Positions 1 through 8,408 of a stretch of DNA of 38,299 bases are shown here, piece after piece (the stretch's first letter is position 1; each line of letters begins with the position of its first letter). The DNA is from Methylobacter sp. (GTDB lineage Bacteria > Pseudomonadota > Gammaproteobacteria > Methylococcales > Methylomonadaceae): assembly GCA_026399025.1 (NCBI GenBank), contig JAPLRU010000097.1:1-38299 (forward strand), read 5' to 3'. Position numbers and translations under genes: made by a program. The notes beneath the pieces are model-generated. The model was not told the DNA's origin. It did not search any database and worked only from the letters and a program-made list of their open reading frames with translations.

Positions 1-68
1 AGCTTTTCAAAGTCAGTTTTTAACCGACTCACTTCTGTTCTGACTGAGATTTTGTCTAAGCTTGCCAT
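1..68 (-). CDS. Partial ORF, N-terminus of a possible IS66-like transposase
   Basis: A minus-strand ATG at 68 opens a frame that stays open to the left edge and gives 22 residues beginning MASLDKISVRTEVSRLK. This short amphipathic start reminds me of the N-terminus of some IS66-type transposases, which begin with a similar charged helix before a coiled coil, but that is recall, not a search. No strong ribosome binding site is visible. It lies just beside a broken YD-repeat gene remnant, which would fit an insertion sequence end. Only the start is present, so the assignment is weak. Confidence 0.3.
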   Translation of the reverse strand, partial: MASLDKISVRTEVSRLKTDFEK

Positions 69-140
69 GTATAAATTGATGATATTATTGGACAATGAAA
101 TTATATCATCGGTTTTTTTGACCTCCTGGGAGTGCGCTGA

Positions 141-284
141 AGCCGCGACAAACTGGGCCGGATTACCCAGAAAATCGAAACCGTAGGGAGCATCGCCAAC
201 ACCTTCGGCTACGCTTACGATGTCACAGGCCATCTGGTCGAAGTCAAACAAAACACCGTTCCCACGCTCCGGCGACGAGTAAAA
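141..284 (+). pseudogene. Remnant of a YD-repeat (Rhs-type) gene
   Basis: After an in-frame TGA at 138-140, the frame reads DKLGRITQKIETV, then FGYAYDVTGHLVEVKQ, up to about 266. The pattern of LGRIT, a Y-x-YD pair, and G-(R/H)-L-x-x-V about 20 residues later is that of Rhs/YD repeats, which build the large beta-barrel cages of Rhs and tripartite toxins. Only about 1.5 repeats remain. The frame then runs into dispersed palindromic DNA (a GTTCCCACGCTCC motif near 257) with no further YD pattern. The rest of the gene is missing on both sides, so this is a fossil rather than a working gene. Confidence 0.5.
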
Positions 285-291
285 ATGCGCC

Positions 292-386
292 CCGTAGAGA
301 CGCGATTGATCGCGTCTGCTATCCAGTTTGATCCAAAATCCAGAAAAAGCGAACGATTAAAGACGCGATCAACCGCGTCTCTACGG
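292..386. repeat. Nested palindrome (AGACGCGAT/ATCGCGTCT family)
   Basis: Two arms at 292-317 and 361-386 are inverted copies of each other with one mismatch in 26 bases. Each arm contains its own perfect 9-bp palindrome, AGACGCGAT and ATCGCGTCT around a 2-nt centre (G/A variant in the second arm). The result is a palindrome of palindromes. This looks like a dispersed REP-like element. The 300 bases around it (about 270-609) show no convincing gene. Confidence 0.7.
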
Positions 387-609
387 TGGGTTCGCAGAAG
401 CATCTTGCTAATCAGGAGATTTTTTGATCTATCTGTATTCATCATAATGATCTGCGTTCCATTGATTTCGGATGCGGAAAATCAGAAACCACACAAGCTT
501 ATCCACGCCTTCTCCCCCTTTTCAATCTATCGCTTAGCGCAAGCTATTGAAGGCGGCTCTTCACTTTCGGCCGGCATTTTCACCTAGGCAGCTTAAGTTA
601 AGCAAGCGC

Positions 610-2775
610 TTACGGCTGTAAATAATACTGAAACGGTTTTATCGGCCCTAAAGCCGCATCTCTGCCATCTTTTCCTACCGCCGGTATTTTTAAGAATAAA
701 TCCTGAGCCAGTTCGGGATGTTGAGGATCAGGGCTTTTCTTATGTCCATGAGGGACTAACAGCTGCGGATGATCGAATGGCGCGCGTTCCCAGCGTACCC
801 GTTCATCGGTCAGGGATTTCAAGAACGCCACCAAGTCGGCTTTTTCTGTCGAGCTGATCGTTTGAGGAAACACCAGTGTGGCAAAGTGGTGGGCATTATT
901 AAAATTACCGCCGCGGAAATAGAAGTCGATCACCTGCTCCAGCGTGAGTAAACTGCCGTTATGCATATAAGGCCCGGTCAGTTCAACATTGCGTAACGAC
1001 GGTACTTTAAACGCCCCGTTAACCGCAACTAAAGCCCGGCCTTGATTTGCTTTAGCCAACTCGGCATTGAGCGCTTCGACTTTCGGTATTTTTGCATACA
1101 CCGATCTATCGGCGCAGCTGCCGACAATGCGCGGATCGTCGATAAGGTCACGCTTCGGGTAATCTTGGGTAAAAGAGTTATCCAGATCGCAGGAGTTGAC
1201 AATCACCGGGTCGATCATGGCTTTGCCGTCCAAAAGAACCTGCAAATACTGCGCACTGAAGGACAGCGGATTACCAAACGGATCAAGACCGCCCACGCCC
1301 GGATCGTTAGCGGTCGGGGCAACGCTGGTGTTGAAGTAACCTTCATCCAGCAGCCCCTGAGCAACGCCTTTACCGCTAAATGCGCCGTTGACGGTCTTGC
1401 GATTAACCAGTCTTAGCGAAGAAAATGCATTGGACAAGGTATAAATAGACGGATGCGCGGCAGAGGAAAAGGTTGGTCCTTTATGGCATTCAGAACAATG
1501 GGCTTCGAGAAACACCGTCAAGCCTCGTTTCTGTTGTTTATTCAGACCTTTCGGCATTTGCGGCTGCCCCGGATTGTTCGGGATAGTGCGCGGCGTATCG
1601 AAAGGCGTTTGATCAGACACTAAGGTTTGTTGATAAAGCTGTAAGGCCAAGCCGAAAAACAGCGGGAAGTTGGCTTCCATTTGCGTGTAGGGCGCACCGC
1701 TACCGGCCGGCTTGCCGAAGTTGCCGGTCCCGGACCAGTATCTAGGTGCAAAAGAGGCTTTTAACAGAGTCTCGTAAGAGCTGTTAAGACCTTTGCCGGA
1801 AACATCCCTTATTTCCGAAAACACGCTGTCTGCCGGATGAATATCTTGGCTTTCCAAAGGCCGACGGGTTAATAATTTACGCGCAATATCGGGTAAAGTG
1901 CGTTGCACGCAGGACATTTCGGAGCTATTGACCGGCGGCGCAACGGCTTGAGAAGCGAGAGAAGCATTCTCCAGACGCATTGTTTGCTTACTGACGGTTC
2001 CGTTCTGCCCGAGCACCCAAACACCGGCATTGACATCGCGAACCCCAAACGGCGAAACGCCGTTGAAAATATTATTGGCCCGCCCATCCCAAAAATTGCG
2101 GAAATTATAGCCGGCGTTAATAACGCTGGGCGCTTGCCGGGTCTGGACTTGGCGTGTATTTAAATTGCCTTGATGGAAAATGGAGTCGGTTTCTGGGCTA
2201 CAGTTATCGCGTTCGGCATCGCTTTGCCCCAAACTTTTAAAGCGGGCCAAAAATACGCCCGCCGATGAAACCACATCATCGCTATTAAACAACACTGCCG
2301 AGGTGTTATCCGCAGGATTGGCGAGCTTGTACAAAGGAAAATCGCTACGCTTGAGCGTGTAATTGGAACCGCCGCTACCGCCCGATGCTGTAGTTTCGAA
2401 AGTTTGCGTGGTCGGCAGCGAGTCATGGAAGAGTCCGGGCGATAACTGGTTTTTAACGCGGGCGTCGGCACCGGCATGGAAATGGCAAGAAGCGCAAGCC
2501 ATGCCGTCGCTGCCTACGTTAACATCCCAGAATAAAGCTTTGCCGAGCTGGATGGCGGCGGACTTGTCGATAACGATCGGCGCGTCGCCGTCAAGTAAAC
2601 CCGGCGTAGCCGGGACCTCGATACCTTGTAATGAGGGCGGCGTATTTCCGTGTGCAGCGGCTTCTCCAGCCACTAACGCGGCAAGCAATAAAATCGCACC
2701 CGGCGTAATAAAGGAGTGAATTTTTTTCGTCGATAGCGTAGAGCGGAGGGCTTTATTCATGTTGTACCTATTCAT
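610..2775 (-). CDS. corB: Surface-type di-heme cytochrome c peroxidase (CorB/SACCP-like)
   Basis: This 721-residue protein belongs to the bacterial di-heme cytochrome c peroxidase/MauG family. An N-terminal segment with a hydrophobic stretch at about 24-40 ending in AAA looks like a Sec signal peptide, so it should be periplasmic or surface-exposed. Two heme sites are visible: CASCH at residues 94-98 and CSECH at 427-431. Between and after them are the family motifs FWDGRA and YMHNGSL. It is about twice the length of classical CcpA peroxidases, as are SACCP of Methylococcus capsulatus and CorB of Methylomicrobium album. It lies just downstream of a CorA/MopE-like gene in the same orientation, as in those methanotrophs, where the pair is copper-repressed. 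The physiological electron donor and substrate are not established. The family call is firm; the CorB label rests on length and context. Confidence 0.8.
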   Translation of the reverse strand: MNRYNMNKALRSTLSTKKIHSFITPGAILLLAALVAGEAAAHGNTPPSLQGIEVPATPGLLDGDAPIVIDKSAAIQLGKALFWDVNVGSDGMACASCHFHAGADARVKNQLSPGLFHDSLPTTQTFETTASGGSGGSNYTLKRSDFPLYKLANPADNTSAVLFNSDDVVSSAGVFLARFKSLGQSDAERDNCSPETDSIFHQGNLNTRQVQTRQAPSVINAGYNFRNFWDGRANNIFNGVSPFGVRDVNAGVWVLGQNGTVSKQTMRLENASLASQAVAPPVNSSEMSCVQRTLPDIARKLLTRRPLESQDIHPADSVFSEIRDVSGKGLNSSYETLLKASFAPRYWSGTGNFGKPAGSGAPYTQMEANFPLFFGLALQLYQQTLVSDQTPFDTPRTIPNNPGQPQMPKGLNKQQKRGLTVFLEAHCSECHKGPTFSSAAHPSIYTLSNAFSSLRLVNRKTVNGAFSGKGVAQGLLDEGYFNTSVAPTANDPGVGGLDPFGNPLSFSAQYLQVLLDGKAMIDPVIVNSCDLDNSFTQDYPKRDLIDDPRIVGSCADRSVYAKIPKVEALNAELAKANQGRALVAVNGAFKVPSLRNVELTGPYMHNGSLLTLEQVIDFYFRGGNFNNAHHFATLVFPQTISSTEKADLVAFLKSLTDERVRWERAPFDHPQLLVPHGHKKSPDPQHPELAQDLFLKIPAVGKDGRDAALGPIKPFQYYLQP

Positions 2776-2940
2776 TATTATTTTTAGCGGGATCTTGCAG
2801 TTTTAGATTTTTTTAGGCGGGTTTTTGAGTTGAATTAACGCGCTTTAATCATCGCTTTATCGGCATTTTCGACCCGCGTACTGCCTGTGATGAGTAAGAA
2901 ATTTATCCCGAGGCTTATTGAGCCTTCTTATGAAATCGTT

Positions 2941-2969
2941 GCTTCCACAGCCTATCGGACTGTGGAAGC
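2941..2969 (-). promoter_or_regulatory. Intergenic hairpin between corA-like and corB-like genes
   Basis: A perfect 10-bp stem, GCTTCCACAG (2941-2950) with CTGTGGAAGC (2960-2969), closes a 9-nt loop. It begins 14 nt after the corA-like stop and lies about 165 nt before the corB-like start. No U-tract follows on the minus strand, so it is not a classical terminator. It may be a processing or stability element that lowers corB-like expression relative to corA-like, which is inference. Confidence 0.5.
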
Positions 2970-2982
2970 TTCATTAAGTGGC

Positions 2983-3636
2983 TTAAGGAGCGGGAGTCGC
3001 AGCGGTAGCCGTGGCGGTAACATCAATGTTGTATTTTAACGATGTATCGACACTCGCATCGGGGTTAAAGCCGCCGACAACAAAGATATAGGTACCTGCA
3101 TACGGCGCTTTGAAACTGAGTTCGAGTTGACCTGGAACACTGTCTTTTACAGGATTCATGCGTTTTACTTTTTTACTGTTGCCATCTACGTCATAACCAT
3201 GGGTGACATAGCGCATGACGATATTGCCCAAAGCCGCGCCGCTGGTTTCATCGGTAGCGCCGAATTTGGTGAAGTTCGCATTTTGCGGATAAAAATGATC
3301 AACGACATAGTTATCCGCCGCCGTATCGTCTTTACCGCGATACCAAACGGTGGCGCCAGGATGGATGCCGACATCGGCCGCAACCGCATGAATGGTCACC
3401 TTTTGCCCTTTTTTGGCAGTGATGGTTCCCCAATCTGAACTGTGCGTCCAACCCATGTCGCCGAATGCCGGATCGCTCCAGCCTTTACTTTTGGCAATAA
3501 AAACGTCGTCCGTCACGGTGCCGCTGAACTCGGTGATACTGCCCGGTATTGTTGCAGCATGGCTTGCAGAAGCAAGCACTAAACCGGCTACAAGCAAAGA
3601 AATAGAAGGAGCCATATATTTGCTATTTATTTTCAT
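2983..3636 (-). CDS. corA: Secreted copper(I)-binding protein, CorA/MopE-like
   Basis: This 217-residue protein has a clear signal peptide (MKINSK, hydrophobic core at about 11-24, cleavage near ASHA-ATI at 27/28). The mature part is predicted to be a beta-rich surface protein. CorA of Methylomicrobium album and the C-terminal part of MopE of Methylococcus capsulatus bind Cu(I) through two histidines and a tryptophan oxidised to kynurenine, with a Trp-x-His arrangement. Here W63-T-H65 in the segment GWTHSSDWG, with H114 or H146 as second histidine, fits that pattern. Other visible features are HPGATVWYR at 92-100 and a C-terminal GTYIFVVGGFNPDA strand. CorA has a similar length. The gene precedes a CorB/SACCP-like peroxidase. 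The likely role is copper scavenging at the cell surface. I identify it from motif and context, not alignment. Confidence 0.68.
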   Translation of the reverse strand: MKINSKYMAPSISLLVAGLVLASASHAATIPGSITEFSGTVTDDVFIAKSKGWSDPAFGDMGWTHSSDWGTITAKKGQKVTIHAVAADVGIHPGATVWYRGKDDTAADNYVVDHFYPQNANFTKFGATDETSGAALGNIVMRYVTHGYDVDGNSKKVKRMNPVKDSVPGQLELSFKAPYAGTYIFVVGGFNPDASVDTSLKYNIDVTATATAATPAP

Positions 3637-4126
3637 TGAGTATTTTTCCTATAAACTTTTGATTTCGGTTATTTTTTATCACTCGCTTTTCAGTTTCATG
3701 CAGCGATAAAAGCTTAAACAGATCAGCGGAAACATACCGCTACGAGTTTACAAGCACATTTCACGCCAAAAATATTTATATTTATAATCAATGACATAAA
3801 TATAAATACCGCCGATTTTTAATTAAACTATGTTATATAACTTGATTTATAACAGTTAACAGGTTAAATCACCTATTTTTCTTGTTGATTTTTTACATCC
3901 TCATCGCGGCTATGACCTGCACCAACAACGCTTAACTTATGGCAGTGAAGCCGGGGCGCGGAAATGATGCGGCTTTATCAATTCCGACTATCTTGGCCGT
4001 TTTTCATTCGCCATTAATTTCCACCCTTCAAGCCGTGAAAAGAGCCTTATTACTCAGCCCCGTTACGTGGGTCATGATTTATAATACCCCCCTTCACTCA
4101 TCAAACATCCCACCCTTTTTTATACA
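3637..4126. other. Divergent intergenic region, corA-like and DUF5710 genes
   Basis: This 490-base stretch has no convincing gene; the only open frame, near 3939-4151, lacks a recognisable product and overlaps the DUF5710 gene out of frame. It should hold the promoter of the corA-like gene in the AT-rich part (3640-3870) and that of the DUF5710 gene in the right part. Confidence 0.5.
3773..3808. promoter_or_regulatory. AT-rich 13-bp inverted repeat upstream of corA-like gene
   Basis: TATTTATATTTAT (3773-3785) and ATAAATATAAATA (3796-3808) are a perfect 13-bp inverted repeat with a 10-nt spacer. They are 137 nt upstream of the corA-like start. The position and symmetry suit an operator for a dimeric regulator, or a strongly melting promoter element. 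A second symmetric stretch, GTTATATAAC, lies near 3833. Copper-responsive control is inference from the downstream genes. Confidence 0.4.
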
Positions 4127-4399
4127 ATGGCAGACTCGAAAATTTACCTGAATGTACCTTTTGCCCAAAAGGATGAAGCAAAAGCACTAGGGGCGCGCTG
4201 GGACGCAGCCCAAAAGAAATGGTATATCTCGGCAGATAAAGACATTGCGCTTTTTGCAAGATGGCACGCCGAATCCGGTGCGCCGGAATCGCCAAAGTCA
4301 AAAACTTCAGCCGATAAAATAGCCGTCACCGGTGTTAAGACATATGCAACAGTTAAAGATTTTGTCGCTTATAACGGTGACGCACCGCCATGGGATTAA
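4127..4399 (+). CDS. DUF5710 domain protein
   Basis: This 90-residue protein starts MADSKIYLNVPF and continues with KDEAKALGARWDAAQKKWY at about 14-32. That is the hallmark of the DUF5710 domain, a small fold often found alone or joined to DNA-handling domains such as primases in plasmids and mobile elements. Its function is unknown. The tail (residues about 50-90) is Ser/Lys-rich, then ends with a YNGDAPPWD motif. The ATG at 4127 has no strong Shine-Dalgarno sequence. It stands alone between divergent and convergent neighbours, so context says little about its job. Confidence 0.75.
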   Translation: MADSKIYLNVPFAQKDEAKALGARWDAAQKKWYISADKDIALFARWHAESGAPESPKSKTSADKIAVTGVKTYATVKDFVAYNGDAPPWD

Positions 4400-4472
4400 G
4401 GCTTGCGCCTATGATCCCCCCTATTTATGCTTCAAACGGGAACAATTTAAAATCCTAGGGATCGAAGTTGCT

Positions 4473-5327
4473 TCAGTCATTAATACGCATAATTTTTTGC
4501 GGATGCAGCAATTCCAAATAGCCGTCTTGATAGCTTGGATAGTGAAACCGATAACCTAAGGCTTTTAATCGGGCATTGCTACAGCGTTTATTAATCCTGA
4601 CGTCTTCACCGACGTTTTTAGCTGTCGGCGGCAAGCACCCCAAGCGCTCCGCCAACCACGTCATTACTTCCCACATCGGCGCAGGGTCATCGTCACTGGC
4701 GAGGTAGCATTGAGCCAAGGCATGGCCCGCCAAACAGCGTTCCAATAAAAACGCCAAAACGCCGACACAATCCCGCTGGTGTATCCGGTTGGTAAAATAA
4801 GCCGGCGTTTGCTGTATAACTGGCGCTTGCATGGCTTGTCTTAATAAATAGCCTCGTCCCGGTCCGTAAATGCCGGAAAAGCGCAGCACGATATTATCGG
4901 GATTCGATGCCATCAGCCGTTGCTCGGCCTGCCGGATTAATTGGCTGGTGATATTTTCCGGTTGCGCGGCTGAATCTTCATCCACCCATTCGCCGTGCGG
5001 CGACTGCCCATAAACACTGGTGGAAGACACCATTATCCAGCGGCTTTGCGGGAGCTTGGCCAGCAAATTAGTTAAGCCGGTTTCGTAAACGGCTCTATAG
5101 CTTTGTTCGTTGCGTTGGTCAGGCGAAACGATAAAAAACGCCTGCGTGAAATCGGTGTCCAAATTCGCTAAATCGGCGGGTGATGTGATATCCGCAGTGA
5201 CGTAATTGATGCGGTCGAGTGCGGGCGGTTTGCGTTTCAGCCCCGTTACCTGATGCCCTTGAGCCGTTAAAACCCCGGCGAGTTCGGAACCTATAGCGCC
5301 GCAACCGACAATTAAAATTTTTGCCAT
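4473..5327 (-). CDS. SDR-family NAD(P)-dependent epimerase/reductase, YeeZ-like
   Basis: This 284-residue protein begins with a Rossmann nucleotide-binding motif, ILIVGCGAIGSELAGVL (GxGxxG at about 8-13). It continues in the pattern of extended/atypical short-chain dehydrogenases: MVSSTSVYGQ at about 98-107 and LRFSGIYGPGR at about 147-157. E. coli YeeZ and related SDRs have the same length and layout. In many such proteins the canonical YxxxK catalytic pair is altered, and none is obvious here. The substrate is unknown. It starts 2 nt after the stop of the DUF523-DUF1722 gene, so the two are likely co-transcribed. Confidence 0.75.
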   Translation of the reverse strand: MAKILIVGCGAIGSELAGVLTAQGHQVTGLKRKPPALDRINYVTADITSPADLANLDTDFTQAFFIVSPDQRNEQSYRAVYETGLTNLLAKLPQSRWIMVSSTSVYGQSPHGEWVDEDSAAQPENITSQLIRQAEQRLMASNPDNIVLRFSGIYGPGRGYLLRQAMQAPVIQQTPAYFTNRIHQRDCVGVLAFLLERCLAGHALAQCYLASDDDPAPMWEVMTWLAERLGCLPPTAKNVGEDVRINKRCSNARLKALGYRFHYPSYQDGYLELLHPQKIMRIND

Positions 5328-5329
5328 GC

Positions 5330-6265
5330 TTACAATTGATTGATCAATTGCAGTTCTTGCGGATAAGGCGACATATAATAAGAGTCTTCTATGTACGGAT
5401 CGGGACTTTTACGAAAATGGTGCTTAAGTAAGGTGATAGGCACTATCAGCGGGATGTAGCCGTTGCGATAGCGCTCAATGACTTCGCACAGTTCGGCTTT
5501 GTCGTCAGGACTTAAATCCTTTTTTAAATAGCCTTGAATATGTTGCAACACGTTGACATGGCTTTTGCGGGTCGCCACTTTTTTAAGCGTATTCATCAGT
5601 TGCAAAATGTATTGCTCCGCCACTTGCACCAGGTTGGCTTTAGTCAGTCCCGCCAATAATTGCCCCAGATCGCGATAATCGTCATGGCTCATGATGATGA
5701 GTTTATGCCGGGCATGAAAACGCGTCAGGCCGCTTGCGCTTATCCCTTCAGCCAGCAGCGTTTTCCACCGATAGAGCACGTAAACGCGCTGAATAAAATT
5801 CTCGCGCAGTCCGGGGTCGCCTAACCTGCCCTCTTCCTCGACCGGTAACAGCGGATTATTGCGCATCATCACTTCGGCATAAATGCCGACCCCGTCGGCG
5901 CGCGGATGATTATTGCTATAAACCTTAACCCGCTCCATGCCGCAACTGGGCGAACCCTTTTTCAGGATATAGCCGCACAAGTCGGCATGACGCTGTTTTT
6001 GCTGTTCGGCATAGTCGCGCAACGGCTCGGTCACGTCCCAATCGGGATTTTTAATGCCGACGCAACGAACGCTCTGGTCGATTTTGACCAGATGCAAGGT
6101 CGGACGCGGCGCGCTCAGGCCGATACCCATCTCCGGGCAAAAGGGATGAAACTCGAAATATTCGCCGAGTGTGCCGATAATATAAGCGTCCTGCTTGTGA
6201 CCACCGTCAAAGCGAACCTTTTCACCCAATAAACAACTGCTGATACCGATAGGAATTTTTTTCAT
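5330..6265 (-). CDS. DUF523-DUF1722 fusion protein (YbgA-type C-terminus)
   Basis: I start this 311-residue protein at the ATG at 6265 (MKKIPIGISSCLLG), because the family begins here; ten further codons upstream are open but unlike the family. The N-terminal part (about 1-150) is DUF523, with the conserved CLLG...VRFDGGHK and the KKGSPSCG motif near 105-112, cysteines that may bind a metal. The C-terminal part (about 185-300) is DUF1722, as in E. coli YbgA, with ARHKLIIMSHD and LLKHHFRK. The fusion is common in Proteobacteria. DUF523 proteins have been linked to thiouracil desulfidase activity (TudS-type); whether that applies to the fusion is unknown. It leads a two-gene unit with the SDR gene. 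Confidence 0.8.
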   Translation of the reverse strand: MKKIPIGISSCLLGEKVRFDGGHKQDAYIIGTLGEYFEFHPFCPEMGIGLSAPRPTLHLVKIDQSVRCVGIKNPDWDVTEPLRDYAEQQKQRHADLCGYILKKGSPSCGMERVKVYSNNHPRADGVGIYAEVMMRNNPLLPVEEEGRLGDPGLRENFIQRVYVLYRWKTLLAEGISASGLTRFHARHKLIIMSHDDYRDLGQLLAGLTKANLVQVAEQYILQLMNTLKKVATRKSHVNVLQHIQGYLKKDLSPDDKAELCEVIERYRNGYIPLIVPITLLKHHFRKSPDPYIEDSYYMSPYPQELQLINQL

Positions 6266-6356
6266 AGGACTCGATGGGGGTAAGGTAATCCGCAAAATAA
6301 ACTATTTTCGGTCGATTTAATCGTGGATTTCTTGGTTGTAGACTGATTTTATTGAA

Positions 6357-7250
6357 TCAGCTCCGGGTTAACCTGATTTCCGCTTCGCGGTATTTGGCCG
6401 CGCAGTACTCGGCCACTTCAGCGGGCAAATGCGGGCCGGGCGCGGTTTTATTCCAATCCAATGTTTCCAAGTAATCGCGAATATATTGCTTATCGAAACT
6501 GGGCGGACTGATGCCCACCTGATATTGATCGGCAGGCCAAAAGCGCGAGGAATCCGGAGTTAAAGCTTCATCGATCAGGTATAAAACGCCGTCATCGTCG
6601 ACGCCGAATTCAAATTTGGTATCGGCAATGATGATGCCGCGCTCTTTGGCGTAGGCGGCCGCTTCTTGGTACAGTTTCAAGCTGGCGTCGCGCACTTGTT
6701 CCGCCAAGTCTTGCCCGATCAATTCAACGGTCTTGTCAAAAGAAACATTTTCGTCATGTTGATCGACTTCGGCTTTTGTCGATGGCGTATAGATAGGTTC
6801 CGGCAACTGCTGTGCTTGTTGCAAACCTTCGGGTAATTTTATGCCACAAATTGCGCCGGATTTTTGGTAATCTTTCCAGCCGGAACCGATCAGGTAGCCG
6901 CGCACGATAGCCTCAACCGGCAACGGTTTTAATAATTTAACCACAATAGCGCGGCCTTCAATTTGGGCGCGTTCGGCGGCATCGGGCACAACTCGTTCCA
7001 GCGGAATGTCGGCCAAATGGTTGGGCATAACGTGTTTCATTTTTTCGAACCAAAAATTGGATACGTTGGTTAAAACACGGCCTTTACCGGGAATCGGATC
7101 GGGCAAAATCACATCGAATGCCGACAAGCGGTCGGTGGTTACAATCAGCATGTGCCGGTCGTCAATATCGTAAATATCCCGCACTTTACCGCGAGCGCGG
7201 AGTTTTAAAGACGGCAGGGTTGATTGGTATAGCGCTTCTGGTGCGGTCAT
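6357..7250 (-). CDS. purC: Phosphoribosylaminoimidazole-succinocarboxamide synthase
   Basis: SAICAR synthase joins aspartate to CAIR using ATP in step 8 of de novo purine synthesis, in the cytoplasm. I choose the ATG at 7250 ([12 protein letters not shown]), which gives 297 residues, typical of the longer, yeast-Ade1-like class. The open frame extends to 7319 but that part would overlap pilU and does not resemble the family. Visible motifs are [11 protein letters not shown] at about 20-30, TDRLSAFD near 39-46, [17 protein letters not shown] near 111-127, and IADTKFEFG followed by [10 protein letters not shown] near 208-240. It lies 34 nt downstream of pilU, probably by chance rather than function. 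Confidence 0.96.
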   Translation of the reverse strand: MTAPEALYQSTLPSLKLRARGKVRDIYDIDDRHMLIVTTDRLSAFDVILPDPIPGKGRVLTNVSNFWFEKMKHVMPNHLADIPLERVVPDAAERAQIEGRAIVVKLLKPLPVEAIVRGYLIGSGWKDYQKSGAICGIKLPEGLQQAQQLPEPIYTPSTKAEVDQHDENVSFDKTVELIGQDLAEQVRDASLKLYQEAAAYAKERGIIIADTKFEFGVDDDGVLYLIDEALTPDSSRFWPADQYQVGISPPSFDKQYIRDYLETLDWNKTAPGPHLPAEVAEYCAAKYREAEIRLTRS

Positions 7251-7284
7251 AGGTTCTCGCTTAGGGTCAAATGAAAGTGTGTTG

Positions 7285-8400
7285 CTAATAATCCGTTTGC
7301 GACAATTCCATGTCATCATCGCCGAAATTGCCGATATTCTCAGAACCCAGCTTGATCATCAGGCGCACTTCGTTTCTGGAATCCGCGGCATTCAGCGCAT
7401 CTTCGTAGCTTATCTTTCCGGCTACATATAAATCGTACAGCGATTGATCGAAGGTCTGCATACCTTGCTCATGCGAATCTTTCATTAATTCTTTGAGCTT
7501 GTTAATCTCGCCTTTGCGGATGTAATCCTTGGCTAATGGCGTGTTAATCAATATTTCAATGGCCGGGTAACGGCCGTTGCCGTCAGTCCGCTTAATCAAT
7601 TGCTGGGCAACGATGCCGCGCAGATTCAGCGATAAATCCATGAATAACTGGCGATGCATGTCTTCGGGAAAGAAATGCAAGATCCGGTCCAGCGCCTGGT
7701 TGGCATTGTTGGCATGCAGCGTGGACAGGCATAAATGTCCGGTTTCGGCAAAGGTGATCGCATTTTGCATGGTTTCCCGCGTCCTGATCTCGCCAATCAA
7801 AATCACATCCGGGGCTTGGCGCAGGGTGTTTCTTAACGCCACCTCGTAAGATTCGGTGTCAATCCCCACTTCACGCTGGGTGACAATGCAACCCAAGTGC
7901 GGGTGTTGAAACTCTATCGGATCTTCAATGGTAATTATGTGCCCGGAACTGTTTTGGTTACGATGTTTGATTAAGGCCGCTAATGAAGTCGATTTGCCGG
8001 TTCCCGTTGCCCCTACAAACAGTATAAGGCCGCGTTTTTCCATGATTAAGTCTTTGAGTATCGGCGGCAAATGCAAAGCATCGGCATCGGGAATGTCATT
8101 TTCAATGCGCCGCATAACCATGCCGGCGGCATCGCGTTGGGTGAAAGCGCTGACTCTGAACCGGCCCAAGTCCTGCATCTGGAAGGCATACTGACACTCC
8201 TTGGTATTTTCAAATTCATCCCGCTGGCGCTGATTCATGAGGCTCAATACCAACATTAACGCCTGTTCGGCGGTCAATGGGGTCTTAGAGACTTCAACCA
8301 ATTTGCCATCGACCTTTATGGTCGGCGCCCGCCCTGCCGTTATAAACAAATCGGAAGCTTTTTTCTGCACCATCAGTGCCAGTAGCGCCTTAAAGTCCAT
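7285..8400 (-). CDS. pilU: Type IV pilus retraction ATPase PilU
   Basis: PilU is a PilT-like hexameric cytoplasmic ATPase that supports pilus retraction and twitching. The 371-residue length matches PilU of Pseudomonas. It starts [23 protein letters not shown]. Walker A is GATGTGKST at about 129-137. The Asp box and Walker B region ([11 protein letters not shown] and [11 protein letters not shown]) and the His box ([10 protein letters not shown]) follow in order. A strong AGGAGAAGG ribosome site precedes the ATG at 8400. It follows pilT by 8 nt, the classical pilT-pilU operon. Confidence 0.95.
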   Translation of the reverse strand: MDFKALLALMVQKKASDLFITAGRAPTIKVDGKLVEVSKTPLTAEQALMLVLSLMNQRQRDEFENTKECQYAFQMQDLGRFRVSAFTQRDAAGMVMRRIENDIPDADALHLPPILKDLIMEKRGLILFVGATGTGKSTSLAALIKHRNQNSSGHIITIEDPIEFQHPHLGCIVTQREVGIDTESYEVALRNTLRQAPDVILIGEIRTRETMQNAITFAETGHLCLSTLHANNANQALDRILHFFPEDMHRQLFMDLSLNLRGIVAQQLIKRTDGNGRYPAIEILINTPLAKDYIRKGEINKLKELMKDSHEQGMQTFDQSLYDLYVAGKISYEDALNAADSRNEVRLMIKLGSENIGNFGDDDMELSQTDY

Positions 8401-8408
8401 GCCTTCTC

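Noticed and set aside
7251-7319. A longer purC start overlapping pilU
   Set aside because: The extra 23 codons do not resemble PurC and overlap the end of pilU; the ATG at 7250 gives the family's usual N-terminus.
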